A stretch of DNA of 50,112 nucleotides, taken from CAISGS01 sp044376615. GTDB lineage: Bacteria; Pseudomonadota; Alphaproteobacteria; Caulobacterales; Caulobacteraceae. The notes beneath the pieces are model-generated. The model was not told the origin of the DNA and ran no database searches. It saw nothing but the letters and a program-made list of their open reading frames with translations. This document shows, piece after piece, positions 15,903 to 23,525 of the stretch; position 1 is the first letter of the stretch, and the number at the start of each line of letters is the position of its first letter. The stretch spans positions 1-50,112 of the forward strand of contig JBILKO010000008.1 of assembly GCA_044376615.1 (NCBI GenBank). The letters run 5' to 3'. Both the position numbers and the translations under genes were made by a program.

Positions 15903-16508
15903 TTGACCTTGTTTCAATGTCTGCGCGCCATCGGCTTAGGGTGCTGTATCTTATCAGCAATTCCAGGCCAAGGCCTTGCGCAAGTCCAAAAAGATCCCCA
16001 GGCCGTCGCGTCTTCGCATAATGGCGAGGTGCCGCAAGACCTGATCGCGGAACTGATTTCGACCAGCCTGACCGAGGCCTCAGCGACCTTGCCCACTGTC
16101 GATTGGGCCTTGGTGGCGCGCATGTATCATATAGGCAATCGAGGGGTTGGGACGCGGGACTCACTTGGCTGTCAGGTCGTGCCCTTGCGCACGGTAGCGA
16201 TTGATCCACGCCTAGTGCCCAAGCGGACTATTCTGTTTATCCCGAAGACGGTTGGCCTACCGGTCCCTGGTGGCGGCAAGCATGACGGTTATTGGTATGC
16301 CTCTGATACCGGCGGCGGCATAAAGGGGGCGATGATTGACCTCTTTACCGGCCACGGATCACGCTCCATGGCACCCCTAATGCAACAGGGCCTAAACCTG
16401 GCCACCCTTGCCGCCAGCCGGGTTGGTAAATTTACCGGCTGTCCTCCGGCCTGGCCCCAAACAGAGGCCCAAGCCAAGCCCCCAACTAAAACCCCTGCCA
16501 AGCCCTAG
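15903..16508 (+). CDS. Secreted 3D (Asp-Asp-Asp)-domain protein
   Basis: About 201 residues. A hydrophobic leader (LRAIGLGCCILSAIPGQGLA) suggests export. The C-terminal half carries the 3D domain, with its three aspartates in VAIDPRLVP, YASDTGGGIKG and MIDLFTGHG. This double-psi-beta-barrel fold is shared with the catalytic end of MltA lytic transglycosylases and with RpfB/YabE-type wall enzymes, so a role in peptidoglycan cleavage is likely. The tail is Pro/Lys/Ala-rich. The start (TTG at 15903) is uncertain and there is no clear ribosome-binding site. Its TAG stop shares the four bases CTAG with the stop of the convergent DAO-family gene. Confidence 0.78.
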   Translation: MTLFQCLRAIGLGCCILSAIPGQGLAQVQKDPQAVASSHNGEVPQDLIAELISTSLTEASATLPTVDWALVARMYHIGNRGVGTRDSLGCQVVPLRTVAIDPRLVPKRTILFIPKTVGLPVPGGGKHDGYWYASDTGGGIKGAMIDLFTGHGSRSMAPLMQQGLNLATLAASRVGKFTGCPPAWPQTEAQAKPPTKTPAKP

Positions 16509-17650
16509 ATTGGCTCTGAGTGCGAGACCCAGCCCTTTTGCTCGCGCCAGTCCTTGGCCAGGCCGTCAAAGCGCTTCAGGCTCAGCTTTTCCAGATCCGC
16601 AAACGAGCACTTGCCATCCATGACCAGGTCGCGCACCGCATGGCCGCTAGCCGGTGATAAGCCAAAGCCGACGCTGGACATGGTGACAAAGGTCACATTC
16701 TCAATCTTGTCGATCACCGGGCGGCCATCGGGGGTGTTTTCGATAATCCCGGCCCAGCTGCGAATAACCCTAAGGCTTGGGGCCTTGGCAAACAGGCCAT
16801 AGAGCCGCTTGGTCAGGTTGCGGATAAGGGGCGAGCCTGGCCGCACCGCAGGGCCATTTGGACCCACCTCCAACCATTCATGCGGGCCGCCGCCATAGGC
16901 CAGATTACCGCGCTTGGTCTGGCGACCATAGAGGCCGTTTCCATCCACCGCCCCAATCGCCATCATGGGCGCAGGCTCAGTGACAATCATTTCAGCGCGG
17001 GCCGTCGCAATCGGCAGATCAATGCCAATCCCGGCCAAGAGGCTTGCGGTTTGCGGGCCAGCCGCGACCACAACACTGTCGCAGGTCAAGATGCCGTCGC
17101 GCGTCTCAACCCCAATCACCTTGCCGCCTTCGGAGACAAGGCGAACCACCGGCGTGTGTTGCTGGATCCGGCCGCCCAGGTCCTGGATGGCCCAGGCATA
17201 GCCCTGGACGGTGCGCTGCGGATTGGCCTGACCGGCAATGGTTAAATGCACGCCGCCGAGAATATTGTCGCCGCTCATCGGCACCCGTTCGCGGATCTCC
17301 TGGCGATCAATCTCGCGCGAGGGCGAGCCCTGTTCGGTGAACATCTGGGCGACATAGCGATAGTGTTTGAGCTGGCTTTCGGTTGTGGCCAGCACGATCT
17401 TGCCGCGCTGATACTCGGTCGAATAGCCGAGCATTTCGTCCATCAGGGGCCAGAGCCTTTGCTCCTCAGCAAATAGCGGGCTTTGATAGTGCGAGGCCCC
17501 GCCGCCATTGCGGCCCGAGGCTTCCCAGCCAACTATGCCCTTGTCCAGGACCAGCACATCGACCCCGGACCTGGCCAGCCACCAGGCCGCGCTCAGGCCA
17601 CTAACGCCGCCGCCAACAACGATAACCGTTGCACCTTTTGGATTGCTCAT
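16505..17650 (-). CDS. FAD-dependent amine/amino-acid oxidase, DAO family (HcnC/SoxB-like)
   Basis: A 381-residue flavoprotein of the D-amino-acid-oxidase fold. The dinucleotide-binding motif is VIVVGGGVSGLSAAWWLARSG at residues about 9-29, followed by the subfamily signature GWEASGRNGGGASH. The C-terminal FAD contact is ENTPDGRPVIDKIE and MSSVGFGLSPASGHAV. Enzymes of this type (beta subunit of sarcosine oxidase, HcnC, opine and nopaline oxidase B) oxidise secondary amines or N-substituted amino acids. They work together with an alpha-like protein of the type encoded directly upstream (12-base gap). It is the last gene of a four-gene operon that starts with a Rieske oxygenase. I infer a demethylating or deaminating step on an N-methyl amino acid. 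The exact substrate is open. Confidence 0.85.
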   Translation of the reverse strand: MSNPKGATVIVVGGGVSGLSAAWWLARSGVDVLVLDKGIVGWEASGRNGGGASHYQSPLFAEEQRLWPLMDEMLGYSTEYQRGKIVLATTESQLKHYRYVAQMFTEQGSPSREIDRQEIRERVPMSGDNILGGVHLTIAGQANPQRTVQGYAWAIQDLGGRIQQHTPVVRLVSEGGKVIGVETRDGILTCDSVVVAAGPQTASLLAGIGIDLPIATARAEMIVTEPAPMMAIGAVDGNGLYGRQTKRGNLAYGGGPHEWLEVGPNGPAVRPGSPLIRNLTKRLYGLFAKAPSLRVIRSWAGIIENTPDGRPVIDKIENVTFVTMSSVGFGLSPASGHAVRDLVMDGKCSFADLEKLSLKRFDGLAKDWREQKGWVSHSEPI

Positions 17651-17662
17651 GATCAGCGGCCT

Positions 17663-19252
17663 CTAGATCGTGTCGGACAGGTTGGCGATGTGATAGGGCT
17701 CACGATCGCTGCCAATATCGGGATAAGGCACCCACTGGGTCGGAATGCCGAACCAGACATCCCAGCCCTTGGTCAGGATTTCCGGCTCATCATCGGCGGC
17801 CAGGACGCTCAAGGGCAAGGGCCGGACCGGCGCGCGATAGCCAGCCAGCGGCACCTTGGACACATCCACGCCCGACGACTGGGCCAGGATCAAGGCCACC
17901 TGCTCGCGGCAACGCCTGGCCTGGCACTGGCCCATACAGGCGCGGGTTAGGCGCTTGAACTGGTCTTGGTTGAGCGGGCCATCGGCGGCCAGGCTCTTAA
18001 TATCGCGCTTGGCCGCCACTTCGGACGGAGGACCCAGGTAGCGCGGCTGGCGCACGGCGGTCAGATCCCCGCGCGTGACCTCTTCGCACTGGCAGACTAC
18101 GATGGAATCGTCACCGACCTTGAGCAAGGCCGCCATCCAGTCGGTGTGATAGGCATGGGCATCAAACCCCTTGGCAGCGGACGGTATCGGCGCATCCGCA
18201 GCACCTTCACCGGCCAAGCCCTTTAAGGCCAAGGCGGCGGCGGCGCGGCCATGGGCGGCGGCATCGTCTGCACTCAGGCCAGCGCAATCACCGGCCAGCA
18301 GCACATTGGCCAAGCCGGTCGAGACCAGGCCGGTGCGCTGGGGCACATGGCCACCTTGGTCGGACTGCACAGCCAGCTTGCCGCCCATGACATTGAACAG
18401 CTCAATGGCGGGCACCAGCCCAAGCGCCTGACAGATTGTATCGCAAGGGATGGTGCGGCTGGCACCACCGCCAACGGGTGCGACCGTCGCCTGCTCGACC
18501 CCATCGGCTCCGCCCTTGGCCGAGACAATGACATGGCCGGTTAGGATATCGATGCCGTGCCCACGAACCTTGTCAGCGAGGGCGCCGTTGCCCTGAACCG
18601 TACCGCGCACCTCGATTAAGCCTGCGACCTTGAGGCCCGCCTCAACCACCATCAGGGCCGTGTTCAGGGCCAGGTCGCCCGAACCCAGGATCAGGACGGT
18701 TTGCCCGGCAAAGGCATCATAGCGCTTGATCAAGACATGCAGGCCATTGGCCCCCATGACGCCGGGCTGGTCCCAGCCTTGGAAGGACAGGCTCAAATCA
18801 CGCGAGCCCGTGGCCAAGATCAGCTGCTTATAGGCCACCATCCAGGAGCGTTCTTCATCGGCCAGGCCAATCGCGGCTTCCGGCATTGCGGCAAGACCGG
18901 GGCCGTTCTGATAGGCGCCCCAGGCATAGACGCCGAGCTGGACCTCCACCCCCGCCTCAAAAGCCTCTTCCAATTGCGCGTCAGACGCAAAGATCTGTTC
19001 GATCATGCGGGCCTTGTTATCAACGGCCCGGGTCATGCGCCCACCGAAATAGAGCGGCGTGTCCAGGCCCATCAGCGAGGCTGAAACCGGGTTTTCATCG
19101 ACCAGCAAGACGCTGGCCCCGCCCTTGGCCGCAGCAATGGCAGCAGCCACCCCGGCCTGGCCTGCGCCCACCACGACAATATCGGCCTTTTGCTTGGCCG
19201 AAGGGAGTTTTCCGGTGATCGAATACCGGTCAATGGTCGGGCTTGTCATCAA
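17663..19252 (-). CDS. FAD/[2Fe-2S] oxidoreductase, HcnB/OoxA-like alpha subunit
   Basis: A 529-residue protein. An N-terminal FAD motif (DIVVVGAGQAGVAAAIAAAKGG, GxGxxG at residues 29-34) and an NAD(P)-type motif (VLILGSGDLALNTAL, near 187-201) form a disulfide-reductase-like core. The C-terminal part holds a BFD-like iron-sulfur segment with Cys387, Cys389, Cys439, Cys443 and Cys448 (CQCEEVTRGDL, CMGQCQARRC). This layout is that of the alpha-like subunits of hydrogen cyanide synthase, opine oxidases and dye-linked proline dehydrogenase. Those enzymes usually include a third small ferredoxin-like subunit, and none is encoded here. About 30 residues separate the Cys pairs, and the last 60 residues (WDVWFGIPTQWVPYPDIG) look family-specific. 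The start overlaps the PLP-lyase stop (ATGA). Confidence 0.86.
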   Translation of the reverse strand: MMTSPTIDRYSITGKLPSAKQKADIVVVGAGQAGVAAAIAAAKGGASVLLVDENPVSASLMGLDTPLYFGGRMTRAVDNKARMIEQIFASDAQLEEAFEAGVEVQLGVYAWGAYQNGPGLAAMPEAAIGLADEERSWMVAYKQLILATGSRDLSLSFQGWDQPGVMGANGLHVLIKRYDAFAGQTVLILGSGDLALNTALMVVEAGLKVAGLIEVRGTVQGNGALADKVRGHGIDILTGHVIVSAKGGADGVEQATVAPVGGGASRTIPCDTICQALGLVPAIELFNVMGGKLAVQSDQGGHVPQRTGLVSTGLANVLLAGDCAGLSADDAAAHGRAAAALALKGLAGEGAADAPIPSAAKGFDAHAYHTDWMAALLKVGDDSIVVCQCEEVTRGDLTAVRQPRYLGPPSEVAAKRDIKSLAADGPLNQDQFKRLTRACMGQCQARRCREQVALILAQSSGVDVSKVPLAGYRAPVRPLPLSVLAADDEPEILTKGWDVWFGIPTQWVPYPDIGSDREPYHIANLSDTI

Positions 19253-20505
19253 ACCGCCTCTAAAGCTTGGGAAAGATCTGCAATCAGATCGTCAATGTGT
19301 TCTAGGCCCACCGAGATGCGGATAGTGCCATCGTCGATTCCGACCTCGCGGCGCTGGGCCTCGGGCACGGCATAATGGGTGGTGGTGGCCGAATGGCAGA
19401 TCAGGGTCTCGGCCCCGCCCAGGCTGACTGCCATCTTGGCCAGCCGCACCTTGTCGAGCATCCGAAACGCCTCAGCCTCACCGCCCTTGATCCGGAACGA
19501 AAAGGTCGAGCCCGCCCCCTTACACTGGCGATCATAGACCGCCCGCTCTGGCGAGCCCTCGGGCAAAAAGCCCAGATAGGTCACGGACCGAACCTTGGGG
19601 TGGGCTTGCAAGAAGGCAGCAATCGCCTTGGCATTTGAACAGGACCGCTCTGTGCGCAGGGCCAGGGTTTCCAAGGACCGCAGGATCAGCCAACTGGTAT
19701 GGGGATCGAGATGGCAGCCAAAGGTGGTACGCAGGCGCTTGAGGCTTCGCACCAGCTCGGCCGAGCCACTGACGGCGCCCGCCAGCAGGTCGCTGTGCCC
19801 GCCGCAATACTTGGTCAGGGAGATCATGGTCAGGTCCGCGCCCCAGGTCAGGGGGGACTGCAAGAGCTGACCCAAAAACGTGTTATCGACCACGATCATG
19901 GGGCGGCGACCGGTCTTTTTGCCAACCGCCTCAGCAATCTCGCGGATCATGGCAAGATCGGCGATAGCCGCGGTCGGGTTAGCTGGGCTTTCGATCATCA
20001 TGACCGCTAGGGGACCAGCGGCCAGGGCCAGATCGACTGCCGCTTGGACAGTCGCCCGATCAACCGCATTGGTAATGCCAAACGCCTTGACGCCATAATT
20101 CGTCAGATGGCCATTCATCAGGCCATCCGTACCGCTATAGATCGGGCGGCTATAGACCAGGCTATCGCCGGGCCGCAGCAGCGCCATCAAGGTGGTGCTC
20201 AGCGCGGCCATGCCGCTGGAAAACGCCGCGCAATCTTCGGCCCCGTCCAGGACGGCCAGCCGTTTCTCGACCATGTCGAGATTGGGATGGTTCAAACGGG
20301 CATAAATATAGGCCCCAGCCCCTTCCCCATCCTTGGCCCCATCGAAAAATACCCGGTGGGCATCCTTGGCGATCTGGGCGGTCGGATAGACAAAGGTCGA
20401 GGCCAGATAGATCGGCGGTTTGGCCGCGCCCTGATGCTCAGCCGGGTCAAAGCCATAGCCAATGGCCAGGGTTTCTAGGTGCAGGTCTTTGGCGTCATGC
20501 GACAT
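19249..20505 (-). CDS. Cys/Met-metabolism PLP-dependent lyase (cystathionine/methionine gamma-lyase family)
   Basis: A 418-residue fold-I PLP enzyme. Lys232 in SLTKYCGGHSD is the cofactor lysine. YIYARLNHPN, AFSSGMAA, IESPANPT and VVDNTFLGQ are the standard family motifs. Members catalyse beta- or gamma-elimination or replacement on sulfur amino acids (cystathionine, methionine, homocysteine, O-acetylhomoserine). The residue region near PIYSGTDGL differs from the YGCTF motif of methionine gamma-lyase, so specificity is uncertain. It sits second in an operon behind a Rieske N-demethylase-like oxygenase (17-base gap) and overlaps the next gene by four bases. This suggests it acts on a product of N-demethylation rather than in general methionine synthesis. 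Confidence 0.88.
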   Translation of the reverse strand: MSHDAKDLHLETLAIGYGFDPAEHQGAAKPPIYLASTFVYPTAQIAKDAHRVFFDGAKDGEGAGAYIYARLNHPNLDMVEKRLAVLDGAEDCAAFSSGMAALSTTLMALLRPGDSLVYSRPIYSGTDGLMNGHLTNYGVKAFGITNAVDRATVQAAVDLALAAGPLAVMMIESPANPTAAIADLAMIREIAEAVGKKTGRRPMIVVDNTFLGQLLQSPLTWGADLTMISLTKYCGGHSDLLAGAVSGSAELVRSLKRLRTTFGCHLDPHTSWLILRSLETLALRTERSCSNAKAIAAFLQAHPKVRSVTYLGFLPEGSPERAVYDRQCKGAGSTFSFRIKGGEAEAFRMLDKVRLAKMAVSLGGAETLICHSATTTHYAVPEAQRREVGIDDGTIRISVGLEHIDDLIADLSQALEAV

Positions 20506-20522
20506 TAGTCAGGCCTTGCGGA

Positions 20523-21731
20523 TCAAGCGTGGGCGTCAAGATAGGCCTTAGCCTTGGCGCAATACCAGTCGATAAACCGCAGAACCAGGATTTCCGCCTC
20601 GGGCGAATAAGGGCCAGGCTTATAGCCAATCGAATTGACGCCCTTTTGGTTGTTTTCGGCCAGATCGCGGTCCTGGATATTGGTCTTGGTCCAGATATCG
20701 ATCAGGTTCTCGACCGTATAATCGACGCCCTCAACCGCATCCTTGCTCACATACCATTTGGCCGTGACATGGGTCTCATTTGGCGCCACCGGCAGGGCGC
20801 TGAACATAAAGGTAAAATCGCCCAAGGCGTGGCAGAAGGTATGCGGCTCAAGCGCCCAGCGCATGGAGCCGATATCGCCGTCACCCACCTTGCCCATGGT
20901 CTTGGCCACGAGCGGCTTGCCATCACTCGACATGGTGACAAAACCCGCATTCAGCGGAAAGCGCATGGCCTGCCACCAGTCGCCCTCAACCGGGCCAACG
21001 GGCAGGTTCAAGGCCGCCATGCGGGCGTGATAGGCGTCGAGCTGGGCCTTGTCTTCATAATCAAAATAGGCCGTGGTCCCGGTCGGGAAACTGGCCGACA
21101 GCTCTGGGTGACCGGTCAGGCAGTGATAGCATTCGCGGCCATTTTCCATGACCAGTTTCCAATTGGCCTGTTCCACCAGCACCGATTCATGCGCCAGCTT
21201 GGCATTGGCAAAATCATGCGGCGCGAGCAGCGGGCCAGCCTCTTTGCGAAACTCATCGAACGAAGGCGGATTGTCGGACAGGCAGACATAGACCGTGCCT
21301 TCCAAGACCTCGATTGCGATGGGGGTCAGGCCATGATCGGCCTGTACGAAGTCCTCAGCCATGCGCGGCGCACTGACCAGTTCGCCGGTCAACTCATAGG
21401 TCCATTTATGATAGGGGCAGACCAGGCGCGCCGATGACCCATGCCCGGTCTTGCAGATCTGGGCCCCGCGGTGGCGGCACGAATTATGATAGGCGCGCAA
21501 AACGCCGTCACGGGCTCGGACAATCACGATCGGCCAGGCACCAATAGTCATGGCCAAGGTCGAGCCGGCCTTAGGCAGCTCGCATTCCATCCCGACCAGG
21601 ATCCAGGACTGGCCATAAATGGCCTTCATATCGAAATCGAACACGTCTGGATCATTATAGAGGGCCTGTGGCAGGGCATGGCCCGTCTTACGTTCTGCAA
21701 ACAAGGCAGCGATCTTGTTCAAATCCGACAT
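20523..21731 (-). CDS. Rieske non-haem iron oxygenase, N-demethylase type (GbcA/Stc2-like)
   Basis: A 402-residue oxygenase alpha subunit. The Rieske cluster ligands are Cys85-x-His87 and Cys105-x2-His108 (CRHRGAQICK, CPYHKW). The mononuclear iron site is in NWKLVMENGRECYHC and LTGHPE, with His203 and His208. The ENxRECYHC...HPEL pattern is that of oxygenases that remove methyl groups from quaternary ammonium compounds such as glycine betaine (GbcA), stachydrine (Stc2), choline or carnitine. An electron-donating reductase is required, and none is encoded in the window. Start: ATG at 21731 with GGAGG four bases upstream. It is the first gene of the four-gene operon, and a dyad at 21757-21786 lies in its promoter region. 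Confidence 0.88.
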   Translation of the reverse strand: MSDLNKIAALFAERKTGHALPQALYNDPDVFDFDMKAIYGQSWILVGMECELPKAGSTLAMTIGAWPIVIVRARDGVLRAYHNSCRHRGAQICKTGHGSSARLVCPYHKWTYELTGELVSAPRMAEDFVQADHGLTPIAIEVLEGTVYVCLSDNPPSFDEFRKEAGPLLAPHDFANAKLAHESVLVEQANWKLVMENGRECYHCLTGHPELSASFPTGTTAYFDYEDKAQLDAYHARMAALNLPVGPVEGDWWQAMRFPLNAGFVTMSSDGKPLVAKTMGKVGDGDIGSMRWALEPHTFCHALGDFTFMFSALPVAPNETHVTAKWYVSKDAVEGVDYTVENLIDIWTKTNIQDRDLAENNQKGVNSIGYKPGPYSPEAEILVLRFIDWYCAKAKAYLDAHA

Positions 21732-21756
21732 AGAACCTCCGATAACAGACCGTCAG

Positions 21757-21786
21757 ATTGCCATGGAGCGACCATGGCTTGGCAAT
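21757..21786. promoter_or_regulatory. Dyad in the promoter of the Rieske/PLP/oxidoreductase operon
   Basis: ATTGCC (21757-21762) and GGCAAT (21781-21786) form an outer inverted repeat. Two palindromic CCATGG copies lie within it (21761-21766 and 21772-21777). The element sits 26 bases before the Rieske start codon in a 64-base gap behind vapC. It is a plausible operator, perhaps for the LysR-type protein encoded nearby, but that link is inference. Confidence 0.4.
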
Positions 21787-21795
21787 TCTATTTCC

Positions 21796-22209
21796 TCATG
21801 CGCCTATGTCGTTTTGCACACCAAAGGGGTTCCGAACTGTCAGGGCTTCAAATCGCCGACCGTCTTGCAGGTCCTCGCTAAACAGGATGTCGCATTCAGC
21901 CTCCAGGGCCGAAGCAATGATCAAGGCGTCGTAAAAGGACAGATTATGGTCGCTTGCAAGATGGACAGCGGCCTTGTGCGTCTGAATGGTAAGGGGCCTG
22001 GCCTCGCCTAAGGCGTCGTCAATATCGCAAAGCACCTGTTCGATTTCAGCCCATTGGCGCCCAAAGTTGCGACTGAGGACACTGGCGGTTTCGTTCAAGA
22101 CCTGGACACTAATCACGCCCCCTTCGGCGATCAAGGCCTGGGCGCGGTCAGCCTTAGGGCCTGATTGCTGGGCATAGATCAAGATATTGGTGTCGAGAAA
22201 CACCTTCAC
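21796..22209 (-). CDS. vapC: VapC-type PIN-domain toxin
   Basis: A 137-residue PIN-domain ribonuclease. The acidic metal-binding residues are in place: Asp6 in FLDTNILIYA, Glu in VLNETASVL, Asp in LSFYDALIIASAL, and Asp in LFSEDLQDG. VapC toxins cut tRNA or rRNA at specific sites. The start overlaps the antitoxin stop by four bases, so the two genes are translationally coupled. The stop lies 64 bases before the Rieske gene on the same strand. Read-through from the vapBC promoter into the catabolic operon cannot be excluded, as no terminator hairpin with a T-run is visible between them. Confidence 0.9.
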   Translation of the reverse strand: MKVFLDTNILIYAQQSGPKADRAQALIAEGGVISVQVLNETASVLSRNFGRQWAEIEQVLCDIDDALGEARPLTIQTHKAAVHLASDHNLSFYDALIIASALEAECDILFSEDLQDGRRFEALTVRNPFGVQNDIGA

Positions 22210-22436
22210 CGGGCATTGGCCTCATCGCGGTCGAAGCGGTAATCTGTGGGCGCAGTCCATTGCCGGGCGCGCATATTGGCCAGGGCCTGATGTCTGCGCT
22301 CCAGCTTGGTCACGGATATCGCCTTATCGGCAATTTCAACCACCGCCAATTCGTCACCAGCCTTTAGGCCCATGGTTTCGACGAGGGCCTTAGGCAATCG
22401 GATGGCGAGACTATTGCCCCATTTCGAAACCTGCAT
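22206..22436 (-). CDS. vapB: AbrB/MazE-type antitoxin (VapB-like)
   Basis: A 76-residue antitoxin. Residues 1-45 are a swapped-hairpin AbrB/MazE DNA-binding domain (MQVSKWGNSLAIRLPKALVE, then GLKAGDELAVVEI). The C-terminal tail with RQWTAPTDYRFDRDEANAR is the part expected to wrap around the PIN-domain toxin. It should repress its own operon together with VapC at the paired palindromes centred 40 bases upstream of the start codon. It overlaps vapC by four bases. Confidence 0.9.
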   Translation of the reverse strand: MQVSKWGNSLAIRLPKALVETMGLKAGDELAVVEIADKAISVTKLERRHQALANMRARQWTAPTDYRFDRDEANAR

Positions 22437-22463
22437 CGGATGACCTTTGCCGAGATGCGCCCT

Positions 22464-22487
22464 ATGATATCATCAAGATGATATCAT
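22464..22487. promoter_or_regulatory. Paired palindromic operator of vapBC
   Basis: Two identical perfect palindromes, ATGATATCAT at 22464-22473 and 22478-22487, are separated by CAAG. Centre-to-centre spacing is 14 bases. They lie 27 bases upstream of vapB and 105 bases upstream of the LysR gene. This is the arrangement expected for cooperative binding of an AbrB-type antitoxin dimer of dimers. Confidence 0.65.
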
Positions 22488-22592
22488 GAAATGCCCTTTG
22501 CTTTCAACCACCAAACCCCTTGACCCAAGACGCAATTGGCCGTGTTTGTGGGACCCAATGTCGCCACGTCTTTGCTTAGAGTTTACACGCCT

Positions 22593-23525
22593 ATGATTAA
22601 CCGCCGTTGGCTTCCACTCAACGCCCTGCGTGCCTTTGACGCTGTAGGTCAGCACCTAAGCTTTACCGCCGGGGCCCAGGCCCTGCACGTGTCACAAAGC
22701 GCGCTAAGCCGTCATGTGATTGGCCTGGAAGACCTGCTCGGCAAGCCCTTGTTTGAGCGGCGACCGCAAAAGCTGGTCCTGACCGAGGCGGGCGCAGCGC
22801 TCTTGCCTGTGGTGCGCAAGTCTTTTGATCGGCTGGAACAGGCGCTCAACACGATCCGCGACAGCAATCGCAATGTCCGCACCCTGCGCATCCATATGCC
22901 GCCTTCTCTGCTGCATCAGATGGGCCTGCCCCTGCTGCGCGAGTTTCGGCGCGAATTTCCGGACATCTTGATCGACGTATCCTCATCGCATGTCACCGGC
23001 CTGCCGGCCCAAGACCTGGACATGGCCGTGGTCTATGATCGGCAAAATGTCGATGACAAGGTCTCCGACCTCTTATGGGCCGTGCGCGTCACACCCGTTT
23101 GCTCGCCTGAACTGGCCAAGCGCCATGAGGGCAAGTCGCTAGAACAATTTTTGGCCGATAATGAGCTCTTGCATGTCAAGCTTGAGAGTGAGCCTAGGGG
23201 CATGCTCTGGGCCAGCTATATGCGCCAAAGCGGGATTATTGCTGATACTGATCGCGGCCTGGCGTTTGACACGGCCTTGTCGGCGGTCAGCTATGCTATT
23301 TCGGGCGAGGGCGTCGCTCTTGCTGATGTCGAGCTGTTCGCGGCAGAGCTGGCGGATGGACGTCTGGTTGCGCCCTTTGCCTCAACCCTGGCTGACGGTT
23401 ATGGGTATTATCTGAAATTCCACCCAGAGGATCTGGCCGATCCGGTCGTGGCCCTATTCCGCACCTGGATCATCAACCGCTTCTCCGATCCTGCCAAAAC
23501 CCAGTCCCAAGGCGCTGCATCCTAG
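22593..23525 (+). CDS. LysR-family regulator, GcvA-like
   Basis: A 310-residue LysR-type regulator. The N-terminal winged HTH reads LPLNALRAFDAVGQHLSFTAGAQ and VSQSALSRHVIGLEDLLGKPLF, with FERRPQKLVLTEAG following. This is the GcvA-type pattern (controls glycine cleavage in E. coli). The effector domain (residues about 95-295) contains MPPSLLHQMGLPLLREFRREFP and the family's VYDRQ region. Start: ATG at 22593 (MINRRWLPLNAL). An upstream in-frame ATG at 22536 would add 19 residues with no family match. LysR proteins often control neighbouring catabolic genes, and the four-gene amine-catabolism operon is only about 0.8 kb away, beyond vapBC. Regulation of that operon is a plausible inference. 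Confidence 0.88.
   Translation: MINRRWLPLNALRAFDAVGQHLSFTAGAQALHVSQSALSRHVIGLEDLLGKPLFERRPQKLVLTEAGAALLPVVRKSFDRLEQALNTIRDSNRNVRTLRIHMPPSLLHQMGLPLLREFRREFPDILIDVSSSHVTGLPAQDLDMAVVYDRQNVDDKVSDLLWAVRVTPVCSPELAKRHEGKSLEQFLADNELLHVKLESEPRGMLWASYMRQSGIIADTDRGLAFDTALSAVSYAISGEGVALADVELFAAELADGRLVAPFASTLADGYGYYLKFHPEDLADPVVALFRTWIINRFSDPAKTQSQGAAS

Noticed and set aside
15808..16209. An N-terminal extension of the second glutathione transferase
   Set aside because: It lies over the opposite-strand 3D-domain gene and has no GST similarity.
20529..21437. A 302-codon open frame antisense to the Rieske gene
   Set aside because: Low-complexity Gly/His/Arg-rich translation without a family match, opposite a gene with intact Rieske and iron ligands.
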